Below, piece after piece: positions 6,256 through 13,681 of a DNA stretch of 22,806 nucleotides. Source of the DNA: Alcanivorax sp. (GTDB lineage Bacteria > Pseudomonadota > Gammaproteobacteria > Pseudomonadales > Alcanivoracaceae). Every line of letters begins with the position of its first letter. Position 1 is the stretch's first letter. The DNA is taken from the NCBI GenBank assembly GCA_007135015.1, contig SLJS01000223.1:1-22806 (forward strand), in the 5' to 3' direction. The position numbers and the translations under genes are program-made. A model generated the notes under the pieces. It was not told the origin of the DNA. It was given only the letters and a program-made list of their open reading frames with translations, and made no database searches.

Positions 6256-7053
6256 TCAGGCGGCGCCGGCGGCCTTTTCCGCACGCCGGAAAACCGGCCT
6301 GTCGGCGGTGGATTCCTCGGGGCAGTACCAGTAGCCGGCCTCGGAGAACTCCGCGAGTTTCTCCGGACGGGTTACGCGATTGCGCAGGACCCAGGCGGCC
6401 ATGATGCCGCGTGCTTTCTTGGCGTAAAAACTGATGATCTTGTAGCGGCCGTTCTTTTCGTCCTGGAAGACGGGCGAAACGACCCGGGCGTCCAGCCGGG
6501 CAGTATCCACCGCCTTGAAGTATTCCCCGGAGGCCAGGTTCAGCAGGGTGTCCGTGCCTGCCTCGCGCATGTCCCGGGCCAGTTGGCGCGTGACGGGCTC
6601 GCGCCATAACGCATACAGGTCGGCGCCGGCCTCGTTTTCCAGCGGTGTGCCCATTTCCAGACGGTAGGGCTGCATCAGGTCCTGCGGGCGCAGCACGCCG
6701 TAGAGGCCGGACAGGATACGAAAACGTTTCGTGGCTTCGGCCAGGTCTTCCCCGGAGAAGTTTTCCACGCCCAGGCCCGCATAGACATCGCCCCGGAAGG
6801 CGAACACGGCCGGGCGCGCGTTCTTGCGGGTAAAGGGACGTTCCCATTGCTGATAGCGCCCGGCGTTGAGCTCGGCGATGCGGTCGCTGACACCCATGAG
6901 CGAAGCCAGCCGTGCCGGGGTCATCCCGCGAAGCTGCGCCACCAGTTTTTCGCTCCGGGCAAGCATGCGCGGCTGTGTGGCCTTCATTCCCTTGAGCTCG
7001 GGAAGCTCCGTTTCGTAGTCGAGCTTCTTGGCAGGCGAGACAACAATCAGCAT
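6256..7053 (-). CDS. yaaA: Peroxide stress resistance protein YaaA (DUF328/UPF0246)
   Basis: A 265-residue member of the YaaA family (E. coli 258). In E. coli, YaaA is induced by OxyR and protects cells from peroxide by limiting unincorporated iron; its biochemistry is not fully settled. Hallmark segments are in order: SPAKKLD (6-12), FRGDVYAGL (86-94), LSGLYGVLRPQDLMQPYRLE (114-133), NLASGEYFK (172-180) and ISFYAKKARGIMAAW (207-221). A longer frame starts at 7137, but the ATG at 7053 begins the family's conserved MLIVVSPAK and has a strong ribosome site (GGAGG, 7 bp spacing). It leads the minus-strand unit with the crotonase gene, from a promoter in the short divergent gap with the gene at 7125. 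Confidence 0.93.
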   Translation of the reverse strand: MLIVVSPAKKLDYETELPELKGMKATQPRMLARSEKLVAQLRGMTPARLASLMGVSDRIAELNAGRYQQWERPFTRKNARPAVFAFRGDVYAGLGVENFSGEDLAEATKRFRILSGLYGVLRPQDLMQPYRLEMGTPLENEAGADLYALWREPVTRQLARDMREAGTDTLLNLASGEYFKAVDTARLDARVVSPVFQDEKNGRYKIISFYAKKARGIMAAWVLRNRVTRPEKLAEFSEAGYWYCPEESTADRPVFRRAEKAAGAA

Positions 7054-7081
7054 TATGGGCCCTCCGATTCGATCCCGTGGC

Positions 7082-7111
7082 ATTATAGAGAGCCGTTGCC
7101 GCGGTTGTCTG
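7082..7111 (-). promoter_or_regulatory. Sigma-70-like promoter of yaaA
   Basis: Reading the minus strand, TATAAT (plus 7082-7087) is preceded after 18 bp by CAGACA (four of six to TTGACA). The -10 overlaps a plus-strand TATAGA (7084-7089) that could serve the divergent gene at 7125, so the two genes may compete for polymerase in the 71-bp gap. Confidence 0.5.
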
Positions 7112-7124
7112 CAAGGAAACCCCA

Positions 7125-7634
7125 ATGATCCGTGCATTGGTAATCATCGTTGCCCTGGCCTCCATCGCCGTGGTGCTCTGGTCGAGCTGGCGGCTGGACC
7201 GGCGTCTTTTTGCCGGTGCCCTGGTGCTGGTGATCATCGGGGGCACCCTCTTCGGCATCGGTGTCTGGCAGAGCACGGAGGAGGAATGGCGGGAGCTGGA
7301 CACGCAACAGCTGAGCCTGGAGATTACCGGAGCCCGGGGAATGGAAGCGGGCATCCGGTTGCAGGGCAGGATCGAGAACCATTCCGGTCAAGGCCTTTCG
7401 CGCATTCAGGCACAGGTCGAGCGCCTGGACTGTCGTAATGGGAACGACTGCCGGGTGGTGGCCCGGGCGCCGCTGGAGTTACGCGAGCATGTGGCCTCCG
7501 GCGGCACGCAGCGCTGGGCGGCGATGATCCGGATGCCCTCGAGCGCTCTGGAAGACGGAAATGACTGGGCTGTTCACATGGAACAGGCCCTGGGCTACAC
7601 AGGGCGCGAAGGCGAGCGTCTGGACCGCCTGTAG
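7125..7634 (+). CDS. Small membrane protein with two N-terminal helices, unknown function
   Basis: A 169-residue protein I do not recognise. Two hydrophobic helices (about 3-20 and 28-48) are separated by a short basic turn (WRLDRR), which predicts both ends on the same side of the inner membrane. The remaining 120 residues look like a beta-rich soluble domain (LSLEITGAR, GIRLQGRIENHSG, LSRIQAQVERLDC), similar in style to FxLYD-type domains with alternating strands and an N-H-S-G turn. Two cysteines, Cys103 and Cys109, flank a loop and could form a disulphide if the domain is periplasmic. AAGGA precedes the ATG at suitable spacing. It is divergent from yaaA and points toward the hydrolase-alkB pair 90 bp downstream. 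Confidence 0.75.
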   Translation: MIRALVIIVALASIAVVLWSSWRLDRRLFAGALVLVIIGGTLFGIGVWQSTEEEWRELDTQQLSLEITGARGMEAGIRLQGRIENHSGQGLSRIQAQVERLDCRNGNDCRVVARAPLELREHVASGGTQRWAAMIRMPSSALEDGNDWAVHMEQALGYTGREGERLDRL

Positions 7635-7666
7635 CCGGTCACAAGGCCGGCCGACCTCCGGCAGGG

Positions 7667-7695
7667 TTGGCCGCGGTCGGGTTTGCGGTCACAAT
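7667..7695 (+). promoter_or_regulatory. Possible promoter of the MBL hydrolase-alkB pair
   Basis: TTGGCC (7667-7672) and CACAAT (7690-7695), separated by 17 bp, each four of six to consensus, ending 29 bp before the start codon. A near-exact direct repeat CGGTCACAAKGCCG occurs about 50 bp apart here (from about 7636 and 7686) and could be a binding site. Confidence 0.35.
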
Positions 7696-7724
7696 GCCGC
7701 CGATTGCGGCTTCCAGGAGAGCGG

Positions 7725-8567
7725 ATGAGCGCCCTGATCCCCGGCAAACCGGCGCCCCTGGTGCCCGGCGTATGGCGTGTGCTGGCGCTGAATCCGGGCA
7801 TGATGACCGGACCCGGCACGAACAGTTACCTGATCGGGCGGGACAGCCTCGTACTGCTTGACCCCGGCCCCGCCGACAGCCGCCATGTGGACAACCTGCT
7901 GGCCGCGGCCGAGCAGATCGGCGCGCCCATCGAACGGGTGCTGGTGACCCATACCCACCGGGATCACTCCCCGGCCGCCCATGAAGTGGCCGAGCGGCTG
8001 AATGTGACGCTGACCGGGCCAACGGCGCCGGATGACGGGCTCCAGGACGAGCGCTGGCAGCCGGATGAACCGGTCACCGATGGCGCACGCATTGATGCCG
8101 GGGGGCTGACGCTGCGCGCCATTGCCACGCCGGGACACGTGGACAACCATTTCTGCTATCTGCTCGAATCGGAGCGCATGCTGTTCAGCGGCGATCACCT
8201 GATCCATGGGTCCACGGTCGTCATCGCGCCCCCCTCCGGGTCCATGAGTGCCTATATCGCGTCGCTTTACCGCCTGCTGGATGAATCCATGACACTGATG
8301 GCGCCCGGACACGGCGAGCTGATCCGGGAGCCCGAAGAATATGTGCGCCACACGATCGCGCACCGGGAGAAGCGCGAACAGAAGGTACTGGACGCGCTAC
8401 GGGCGGCCCGACCACCGGTGAGTGCGAAAGAGCTGGTCGGCGAGGTCTACCGGGATGTGCCCGCCTTTCTCCACGGGGTGGCCACGCTCTCGCTGGAGGC
8501 GCACCTGATCAAGCTGGGCGAGGAGGGCCTGGCGGAGGCGGCAGATGATGGCTGGCGAGCCTGCTGA
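7725..8567 (+). CDS. Metallo-beta-lactamase-fold hydrolase with C-terminal winged helix (LACTB2-like)
   Basis: A 280-residue metal-dependent hydrolase of the MBL superfamily. The two-metal site is complete: THTHRDH (His76, His78, Asp80, His81), TPGH (His138), SGDH (Asp157) and APGHG (His196). From about 205 on, a helical segment with a winged-helix pattern (AKELVGEVY...HLIKLGEEGLA) matches the layout of LACTB2-type proteins, one of which (human LACTB2) is a mitochondrial endoribonuclease. A nuclease or a thioester hydrolase are both possible. The ATG at 7725 has a strong ribosome site (AGGAG, 6 bp spacing) and is preferred to an upstream in-frame start at 7683. Its last 23 bases overlap the alkB-like gene, implying translational coupling. 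Confidence 0.9.
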   Translation: MSALIPGKPAPLVPGVWRVLALNPGMMTGPGTNSYLIGRDSLVLLDPGPADSRHVDNLLAAAEQIGAPIERVLVTHTHRDHSPAAHEVAERLNVTLTGPTAPDDGLQDERWQPDEPVTDGARIDAGGLTLRAIATPGHVDNHFCYLLESERMLFSGDHLIHGSTVVIAPPSGSMSAYIASLYRLLDESMTLMAPGHGELIREPEEYVRHTIAHREKREQKVLDALRAARPPVSAKELVGEVYRDVPAFLHGVATLSLEAHLIKLGEEGLAEAADDGWRAC

Positions 8568-9174
8568 GTTTTCACCCGCAGCTGCGCGCTTGCGGATCGA
8601 TGATGATCTGGAACTGCTGTACTGGCAGCCACTGCTGCCGGCGGAACGAGCCGAGCGGATTTTCCGGGAACTCCTGGATGCCCTGCCCTGGCAGCAACCC
8701 TCGGTGCGGATCTTCGGAAAGCGCCATCCTGTTCCCCGCCTGCAGAGCTGGCACGGTGACCCGGAGGCCGAGTATCGATACTCGGGAATGACCCTGACAC
8801 CCGAGCCGTGGACCCCCGCCCTGGAAAGGGTCCGCGAAGCGGTGAGCCGGGTGACGGGGACGTCCTTCAACAGTGTGCTGGCCAATCTCTATCGGGACGG
8901 TTTGCACACCATGGGCTGGCATGCCGACGACGAGCCGGAGCTGGGCCCGGACCCGGAGGTCGCTTCGGTCTCGCTGGGTACGGCGCGGGACCTGGCCCTG
9001 CGCCGGCGCGGCACCTCGCGCACCCACAGCACCCTGCGCCTGGAGCATAACAGTCTTTTGTGGATGCCGGCGGGCATGCAGCGGGACTGGCAACACGCCC
9101 TGCCCCGGCGCAAGCGTGCCGCCGGGCCCCGGATCAACCTGACATTCCGACGAATCGGGGCAGATTCCCGTTGA
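8545..9174 (+). CDS. AlkB-family 2-oxoglutarate/Fe(II)-dependent dioxygenase
   Basis: A 209-residue oxidative demethylase of the AlkB family, which repairs 1-methyladenine and 3-methylcytosine in DNA or RNA using oxygen and 2-oxoglutarate. Iron ligands are H126-x-D128 in MGWHADDE and H184 in WQHALP. The 2-oxoglutarate arginine is in PRINLTFR (Arg196 or Arg202). NLYRDGLHTMGWH (114-126) and SVSLGTARDLALRRR are typical of the shorter ALKBH2/ALKBH3-like bacterial group rather than E. coli AlkB itself. Tandem ATG codons at 8545 and 8548 both suit the GGAGG at 8534-8538. The start lies inside the end of the metallo-hydrolase gene. No Ada-type regulatory gene is visible nearby. Confidence 0.92.
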   Translation: MMAGEPAEFSPAAARLRIDDDLELLYWQPLLPAERAERIFRELLDALPWQQPSVRIFGKRHPVPRLQSWHGDPEAEYRYSGMTLTPEPWTPALERVREAVSRVTGTSFNSVLANLYRDGLHTMGWHADDEPELGPDPEVASVSLGTARDLALRRRGTSRTHSTLRLEHNSLLWMPAGMQRDWQHALPRRKRAAGPRINLTFRRIGADSR

Positions 9175-9303
9175 GCTGCGCTGCATGCTCCCTGCATTCC
9201 CCCGGAAACTCCCCGGACGGACAAGAGTCCAAACAATGAGTAAATGACAAGGGAGCCGGATCTTGGCACCCTATGAATATCTCTGGACAGGCGTAAATCA
9301 CTC

Positions 9304-11448
9304 ATGATGCTGGCAAAAAGCTCCCCCCTGCGCGTACTGCTGTTTGCCCTGCTGCTGGCCGGCGGCGGACTCTATCTCAGTGGCATGCTTTCATCTCCCG
9401 CCTCCGCGGTCAGTGAACTCGAGCCGGTGGAGGGAGGACTGGAGCCCGAAGCCGAACACCGCAAGGCGGCCCGGGCCGTGGTCAAGCAACTGCAGAACCA
9501 TTACCGGCAGTTGCGCATTGATGATGATATCTCCGGACAGGTGCTGGATCGTTATCTCAAGGATCTGGACCCGAACCGGATTCATTTTACCCGCGAAGAC
9601 GTCGACGACTTTGATGGGCTCCGCGATGAACTGGCCGACCGGCTTCGCCAGGGAGACCTGGAAGCGGGCTTCCGTATCTTCAACATCCAGCGCCGCCGCG
9701 CCGCGGACCGCCTGGAATACAAGCTCGGCCGTCTGGAAGAAGGCCTGGACAACATGGATTTCAGCACCGATGCGCAGGTCACGCTGGATCGGTCCGAGGC
9801 GCCCTGGGCGGAGGATGAGGGCGGCCTGCGTGAACTCTGGGACCAGCGCCTGAAGAACGCCGTACTGGCCATGCGCCTGGATGGCGTGGAGGACGAGGAA
9901 ATTGCCGAGCGGCTCGAGCGCCGCTTCCATGGCCAGGGCAAGCGCATCAGCCAGAGTAATGCCGAGGACGCCTTCCAGGCCTACATGAACGCGCTGACCC
10001 GCACCTTTGATCCGCACACGGCCTATTTCACCCCGCGTCGTTCCGAGAACTTCAATATCAGCATGAGCCGTTCGCTGGAGGGCATAGGGGCTGTACTCAA
10101 GAGCGAGGACGAGTACGTCCAGGTGGTACGGCTGGTCCCCGGCGGCCCCGCCGCCCAGCAGGGCCAGCTGCAGCCGGCGGACCGCATTGTCGGCGTTGCC
10201 CAGGAAGACGAGGAGATGGTCAATGTGATCGGCTGGCGGCTGGACGAGGTGGTCGACCGCATTCGCGGACCCAAGGGCAGTGAGGTAACCCTGGAGGTGA
10301 TTCCCTCGGCAAGCGCCAGCGAGCACTCCACCCGGGAGATCACCATTACCCGCAACGAGGTGGAGCTGGAGGACCAGCGCGCCAGCAGGGAGATCATCGA
10401 GGTACCCGGAAAGGATGGGGAGACGCAGCGTCTGGGCGTGATCACGGTTCCCGGCTTCTACATGGACTTCGAGGCGTACCGGCGCGGCGACCCGGACTAC
10501 ACCAGCACGACCCGGGATGTGGCCAGGTTGCTCTCGGAGCTGCAGGAAGAGGGAATCGACGGGCTGATGGTGGATCTGCGCAATAACGGCGGCGGCTCCC
10601 TGCACGAGGCCACGCAGCTGGTTTCGCTGTTCATCAGTGACGGGCCGGCGGTGCAGGTGCGCGACTACCGCGGTCGTGTCCAGGTAGAGGAAGACAGCTT
10701 CCCCGGCATGCTCTACGACGGGCCCATGGCGGTGCTGGTCAATCGCTTCAGCGCCTCGGCCTCGGAGATCTTTGCCGGCGCCATGCAGGATTATGGCCGC
10801 GCTCTGGTGGTCGGTGACGACACCTATGGCAAGGGCACCGTACAGACCATGCTGCCGCTGAACCATGGTCAGCTGAAGATCACTCAGGCCAAGTTCTACC
10901 GGGTGTCGGGGGCAAGCAATCAGCACATGGGCGTGGTTCCGGACATCCGCTTTCCCTATCTGGTGGACAAGGAGCAGATTGGTGAAAGCGCTTTGCCCAA
11001 TGCCCTGCCCTGGGACCAGATTGATGCGGTGAATTACCAGCGCATGTTCGACCCCGCGCCCCTGTTGCCCTCTCTTCGCCAGCGTCATGAGGATCGCATC
11101 AGCGAGCATCCGGAGTTCGTGTATGTCCGTGAACAGCTTTCGCTGCTCGAAGAACGCCGTGATCGCAAGACCGCTTCGCTGAACGAGGAGCAACGCAGGA
11201 AACAGGAGCGGGACTGGGAGCAGCGCCGGCTGGAGGTCGAAAATGACCGTCGCCGGGCGCTGGGCAAGGAGCCCGTGGAAAGCGTCAGTGAACTCGAGCC
11301 CGTCCGTTTCGGCGGGCCTGAGCCAGGTCTCGAGGAAGACGAAGAACAGGAACGGGAGAAAGACCCCTATATCATGGAAACCGGCGCCATCCTGGGAGAC
11401 ATGATCACCATGCTCCACAAGCAGAAAATGGCTGCCAGCAAGGAATAG
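9304..11448 (+). CDS. prc: Carboxy-terminal (tail-specific) protease Prc/Tsp
   Basis: A 714-residue periplasmic serine protease of family S41, which in E. coli degrades SsrA-tagged and misfolded periplasmic proteins and trims penicillin-binding protein 3 and peptidoglycan hydrolases. A signal peptide or anchor occupies 9-35, with possible cleavage after SPASA. An N-terminal helical domain (about 50-250), a PDZ domain (about 255-335) and the protease core follow. The Ser-Lys dyad region is intact: Ser485 in FSASASEIF, Asp496 in AMQDYG and Lys510 in TYGKGTVQ, with exactly the 11- and 25-residue spacing of E. coli Ser430/Asp441/Lys455. The C-terminal DUF3340-like tail is highly charged and helical (600-690). 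Tandem ATGs at 9304/9307 lack a strong ribosome site, and 9175-9303 shows no convincing promoter. Confidence 0.95.
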   Translation: MMLAKSSPLRVLLFALLLAGGGLYLSGMLSSPASAVSELEPVEGGLEPEAEHRKAARAVVKQLQNHYRQLRIDDDISGQVLDRYLKDLDPNRIHFTREDVDDFDGLRDELADRLRQGDLEAGFRIFNIQRRRAADRLEYKLGRLEEGLDNMDFSTDAQVTLDRSEAPWAEDEGGLRELWDQRLKNAVLAMRLDGVEDEEIAERLERRFHGQGKRISQSNAEDAFQAYMNALTRTFDPHTAYFTPRRSENFNISMSRSLEGIGAVLKSEDEYVQVVRLVPGGPAAQQGQLQPADRIVGVAQEDEEMVNVIGWRLDEVVDRIRGPKGSEVTLEVIPSASASEHSTREITITRNEVELEDQRASREIIEVPGKDGETQRLGVITVPGFYMDFEAYRRGDPDYTSTTRDVARLLSELQEEGIDGLMVDLRNNGGGSLHEATQLVSLFISDGPAVQVRDYRGRVQVEEDSFPGMLYDGPMAVLVNRFSASASEIFAGAMQDYGRALVVGDDTYGKGTVQTMLPLNHGQLKITQAKFYRVSGASNQHMGVVPDIRFPYLVDKEQIGESALPNALPWDQIDAVNYQRMFDPAPLLPSLRQRHEDRISEHPEFVYVREQLSLLEERRDRKTASLNEEQRRKQERDWEQRRLEVENDRRRALGKEPVESVSELEPVRFGGPEPGLEEDEEQEREKDPYIMETGAILGDMITMLHKQKMAASKE

Positions 11449-11790
11449 CACAGCTTTCAGGTGATCCGGGTGTGCAGGCTGGAGGCCGTAACCCGGGGCC
11501 CTTGCGGCCTTGCTGGAGGGTCCCCTCTCCCCGCCGTGGGAGAGGGACAGGGAGAGGGGGGTCGAACTCCGGGAAAGCATCAAACAGTGCGGCTTGCGTA
11601 GCCTTCCCCCTCTCCCCAAGCCCTCTCCCACCAGGAGGGTGTCGACGAGGGTTTTTACGACCCCCTCACCAGGGGAGAGGGGCTTTTACGACATCCTCCG
11701 AGGGGGGGAAGAGGTTTAGAGGGGGAGAGGAGACTCTCCCGTCCGCTCGTGTTCTGAATTCCCCTTTTACTTTTACACCGGCAGTAGCGT
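11449..11790. repeat. Gene-free stretch rich in CTCCC/GGGAG repeats
   Basis: No gene is supported here. From about 11519 to 11740 the sequence is dominated by purine/pyrimidine repeats. A perfect hairpin CCCTCTCCC (11523-11531)/GGGAGAGGG (11538-11546) opens it. Further CCCTCTCCC-like and GGGGAGAGGGG-like blocks follow near 11606-11632 and 11663-11683, and a G-rich run near 11700-11735. Opposite-strand blocks can pair in several combinations. This resembles widespread intergenic CCCTCTCCC repeats of proteobacterial genomes, and the first hairpin may serve as the prc 3' end. Confidence 0.7.
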
Positions 11791-11799
11791 TGCCCGCAG

Positions 11800-11824
11800 C
11801 GCCAGGGACTTCTGGCGGGATTTT
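11800..11824 (+). terminator. Hairpin with T4 tract in the prc-ABC1 kinase gap
   Basis: CGCCAG (11800-11805), six-base loop, CTGGCG (11812-11817), GGA, then TTTT. A plausible intrinsic terminator isolating the following gene, although it lies about 350 bp after the prc stop. Confidence 0.4.
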
Positions 11825-11887
11825 GTACCACCGGCCGCGCTTGCCCACCTCTGGTTGAAAAATCACCAGCCATCCGCAATCCGGTAG

Positions 11888-11916
11888 CTGCCAGACAGCC
11901 GGACTTCCGGTATAGT
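11888..11916 (+). promoter_or_regulatory. Sigma-70-like promoter of the ABC1 kinase gene
   Basis: CTGCCA (11888-11893, four of six) and TATAGT (11911-11916, five of six), separated by 17 bp. Between it and the start codon is a hairpin, GCCGCCC paired with GGGCGGC (about 11919-11938), in the short leader. Confidence 0.5.
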
Positions 11917-11972
11917 GTGCCGCCCTGCGGGGGCGGCGTGCCGCACCGATTGCGTATTACGGGGAGTCCTGC

Positions 11973-13403
11973 ATGTCCCGAAAGACCGTCAAGCGTGTCA
12001 AGACCGGCTCTTTTGAACGGCGCTTTTCCATGGCCCGGGCCGGCCTGCTCGCCGGCGCGCGCTACGCGACCTTCACCGCGGGCACTTTCTTTTCACCCGC
12101 CGCCGACCGTGCGGCGCGGCGCAAGCGCATTCTCTCGAAACAGGCCCGGGATCTGGTCCGGGAACTGGGCTCGTTGAAGGGCTCGGTGGTCAAGGTGGGC
12201 CAGATGATGGCGCTTTTCGGCGAGCACTTCCTGCCCGAGGAGGTCACCGAGGCCCTGCACAGCCTGGAGAACCAGACCACGGCCCTGGACTGGCCGGCCA
12301 TCGAGCAGGAACTGCGCCGGGAGCTCGGCGAGCTGAAAATGGCCGAACTGGAGATCGAGCGCGAGCCCCTGGGGGCTGCCTCGCTGGGTCAGGTTCACAA
12401 GGCTGTCCGCCGCAGCGACGGCCAGGAGCTGTGTCTGAAGATCCAGTATCCGGGGGTGGCCGACGCCATCGACTCGGACATGCGCGCGATTGTGCAGATG
12501 CTGCGTTTCAGTCGCATGATCTCCATTACCGAGGAGTTCAATCAGTGGCTGGATGAGGTGCGCGAGATGCTGGCCCGCGAGGTCGACTACGACCTGGAAG
12601 CCTATACGACCCGGTATTTCCGCACACTGCTGCAGGAGGACGCCCGCTTTGTGGTCCCGGATGTGATCACCGAGTACTCCACCAACAATGTGCTCTGCAC
12701 CACTTTTGAACACGGCGTGCATGTGAACGACCCCTCGGTGATGGAGCTTTCCCAGCAAAGGCGGGATTTCATCGGCCGCGCCATCATGGAACTGTGCTGC
12801 CGGGAGGTCTTCGAGTGGAACAAGATGCAGACCGACCCGAATTTCGGCAACTATCTGCTGCGTCTGGGGGATTCGCCGGAGGAGGACCGGATCGTGCTGC
12901 TGGATTTTGGCGCCATCCGGGACTTCGAGCATGAAACCCTGGGGCCCGGGCGCGAGATGATCCGGGGGGCCTGGCACCATGACACCGGACGGCTGCTCCG
13001 CGCGGTGGATGCGCTGGGCTTCATGCAGGATGTGCCGCGCAGACTGCATGACGACTTCGCACAGCTGTGTTTCGAGGCCATCGAGGTGTTGCAGGACCCG
13101 GACCGCTACCCTCCTCCGCCGGAGGTGGTCAATGAGCGGGGGGAATACCTCTGGGGCGAGAGCGATCTGCCCAATCGGATCATGTCCCGGGCCAGCCGCA
13201 ACGCCCTGTCGGTGCATTTCGACGTGCCGCCGAAGGAGTTCATTTTCCTTGCCCGCAAGCTTCTGGGCGCCTACACATTTCTTCATGTCATCAATGCCCG
13301 GGTGCGGGGCAACACCATTCTCGAGCCCTTTATCGGCATGAATGAGCAGGACGACCGGGAACTGGTGGAACGCCTGGCAGGCGAAAACCGGAGGAAATCC
13401 TGA
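11973..13403 (+). CDS. ABC1/AarF/UbiB-family atypical kinase-like protein
   Basis: A 476-residue protein of the ancient UbiB/ADCK family, atypical protein-kinase-like ATPases tied to ubiquinone synthesis and lipid homeostasis. Family motifs are present: KVGQ of the N-terminal KxGQ signature (74-77), the alanine-containing nucleotide loop GAASLGQVHKA (134-144) in place of a glycine-rich loop, Lys156 in LKIQYPGV, Glu203 in AREVDYDLEA, the catalytic-loop counterpart TDPNFGNYL (287-295) and DFG (311-313). The C-terminus lacks the two transmembrane helices of E. coli UbiB, so it is probably a soluble paralogue rather than UbiB itself, and no ubi genes adjoin it. GGGGAG six bases before the ATG sets the start. 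It appears monocistronic. Confidence 0.9.
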   Translation: MSRKTVKRVKTGSFERRFSMARAGLLAGARYATFTAGTFFSPAADRAARRKRILSKQARDLVRELGSLKGSVVKVGQMMALFGEHFLPEEVTEALHSLENQTTALDWPAIEQELRRELGELKMAELEIEREPLGAASLGQVHKAVRRSDGQELCLKIQYPGVADAIDSDMRAIVQMLRFSRMISITEEFNQWLDEVREMLAREVDYDLEAYTTRYFRTLLQEDARFVVPDVITEYSTNNVLCTTFEHGVHVNDPSVMELSQQRRDFIGRAIMELCCREVFEWNKMQTDPNFGNYLLRLGDSPEEDRIVLLDFGAIRDFEHETLGPGREMIRGAWHHDTGRLLRAVDALGFMQDVPRRLHDDFAQLCFEAIEVLQDPDRYPPPPEVVNERGEYLWGESDLPNRIMSRASRNALSVHFDVPPKEFIFLARKLLGAYTFLHVINARVRGNTILEPFIGMNEQDDRELVERLAGENRRKS

Positions 13404-13410
13404 CGGATCC

Positions 13411-13429
13411 GGTCATAAATTGACCTTTT
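13411..13429 (+). terminator. Intrinsic terminator candidate after the ABC1 kinase gene
   Basis: GGTCA (13411-13415), loop TAAAT, TGACC (13421-13425), then TTTT, beginning 8 bp after the stop codon. The stem is short, but shape and position are right. Confidence 0.45.
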
Positions 13430-13454
13430 GGCCTGCGTGGATGGGCCGCGGTAT

Positions 13455-13483
13455 TTGCCAATCCACCGCTGTGCCAATATGGT
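13455..13483 (+). promoter_or_regulatory. Sigma-70-like promoter of the pnt operon
   Basis: TTGCCA (13455-13460, five of six), a 17-bp spacer and TATGGT (13478-13483, four of six). Transcription from about 13490 would give a leader of about 190 nt, unusually long for this window. Confidence 0.6.
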
Positions 13484-13494
13484 TAGCACCCTGC

Positions 13495-13620
13495 CCGCCG
13501 GCCGCCACGGAAAACCGGATGGTTTCCGCGGCCGGGGCCGGACAGGAGACCGCAACCTTCGCCCGGAGACCGTGAATGCTTGCGGTCATGGGTGGACAGC
13601 CGGAGCGCAAGCCCGGCCTA
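13495..13620 (+). promoter_or_regulatory. Structured leader of the pnt operon with two mutually exclusive stems
   Basis: A strong hairpin comes first: CCGGCCG paired with CGGCCGG, with inner CGGAAA/TTTCCG (about 13499-13535). Then GACCGCAA (13548-13555) can pair with TTGCGGTC (13580-13587), while GCTTGCG (13578-13584) can instead pair with CGCAAGC (13606-13612). The shared segment means only one of the last two stems can form. I know of no named RNA element matching this. It could be regulatory or chance complementarity in G+C-rich DNA. Confidence 0.4.
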
Positions 13621-13681
13621 CAGAGCCGACGGGGGGATCCCTTCTCGCCTGTCGACGCACAAACAGCAGGGGGTATTGCAG

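Noticed and set aside
9391..11631. Long minus-strand open frame (746 codons)
   Set aside because: Antisense to the clearly coding prc gene, with the same shadow composition and no recognisable domain.
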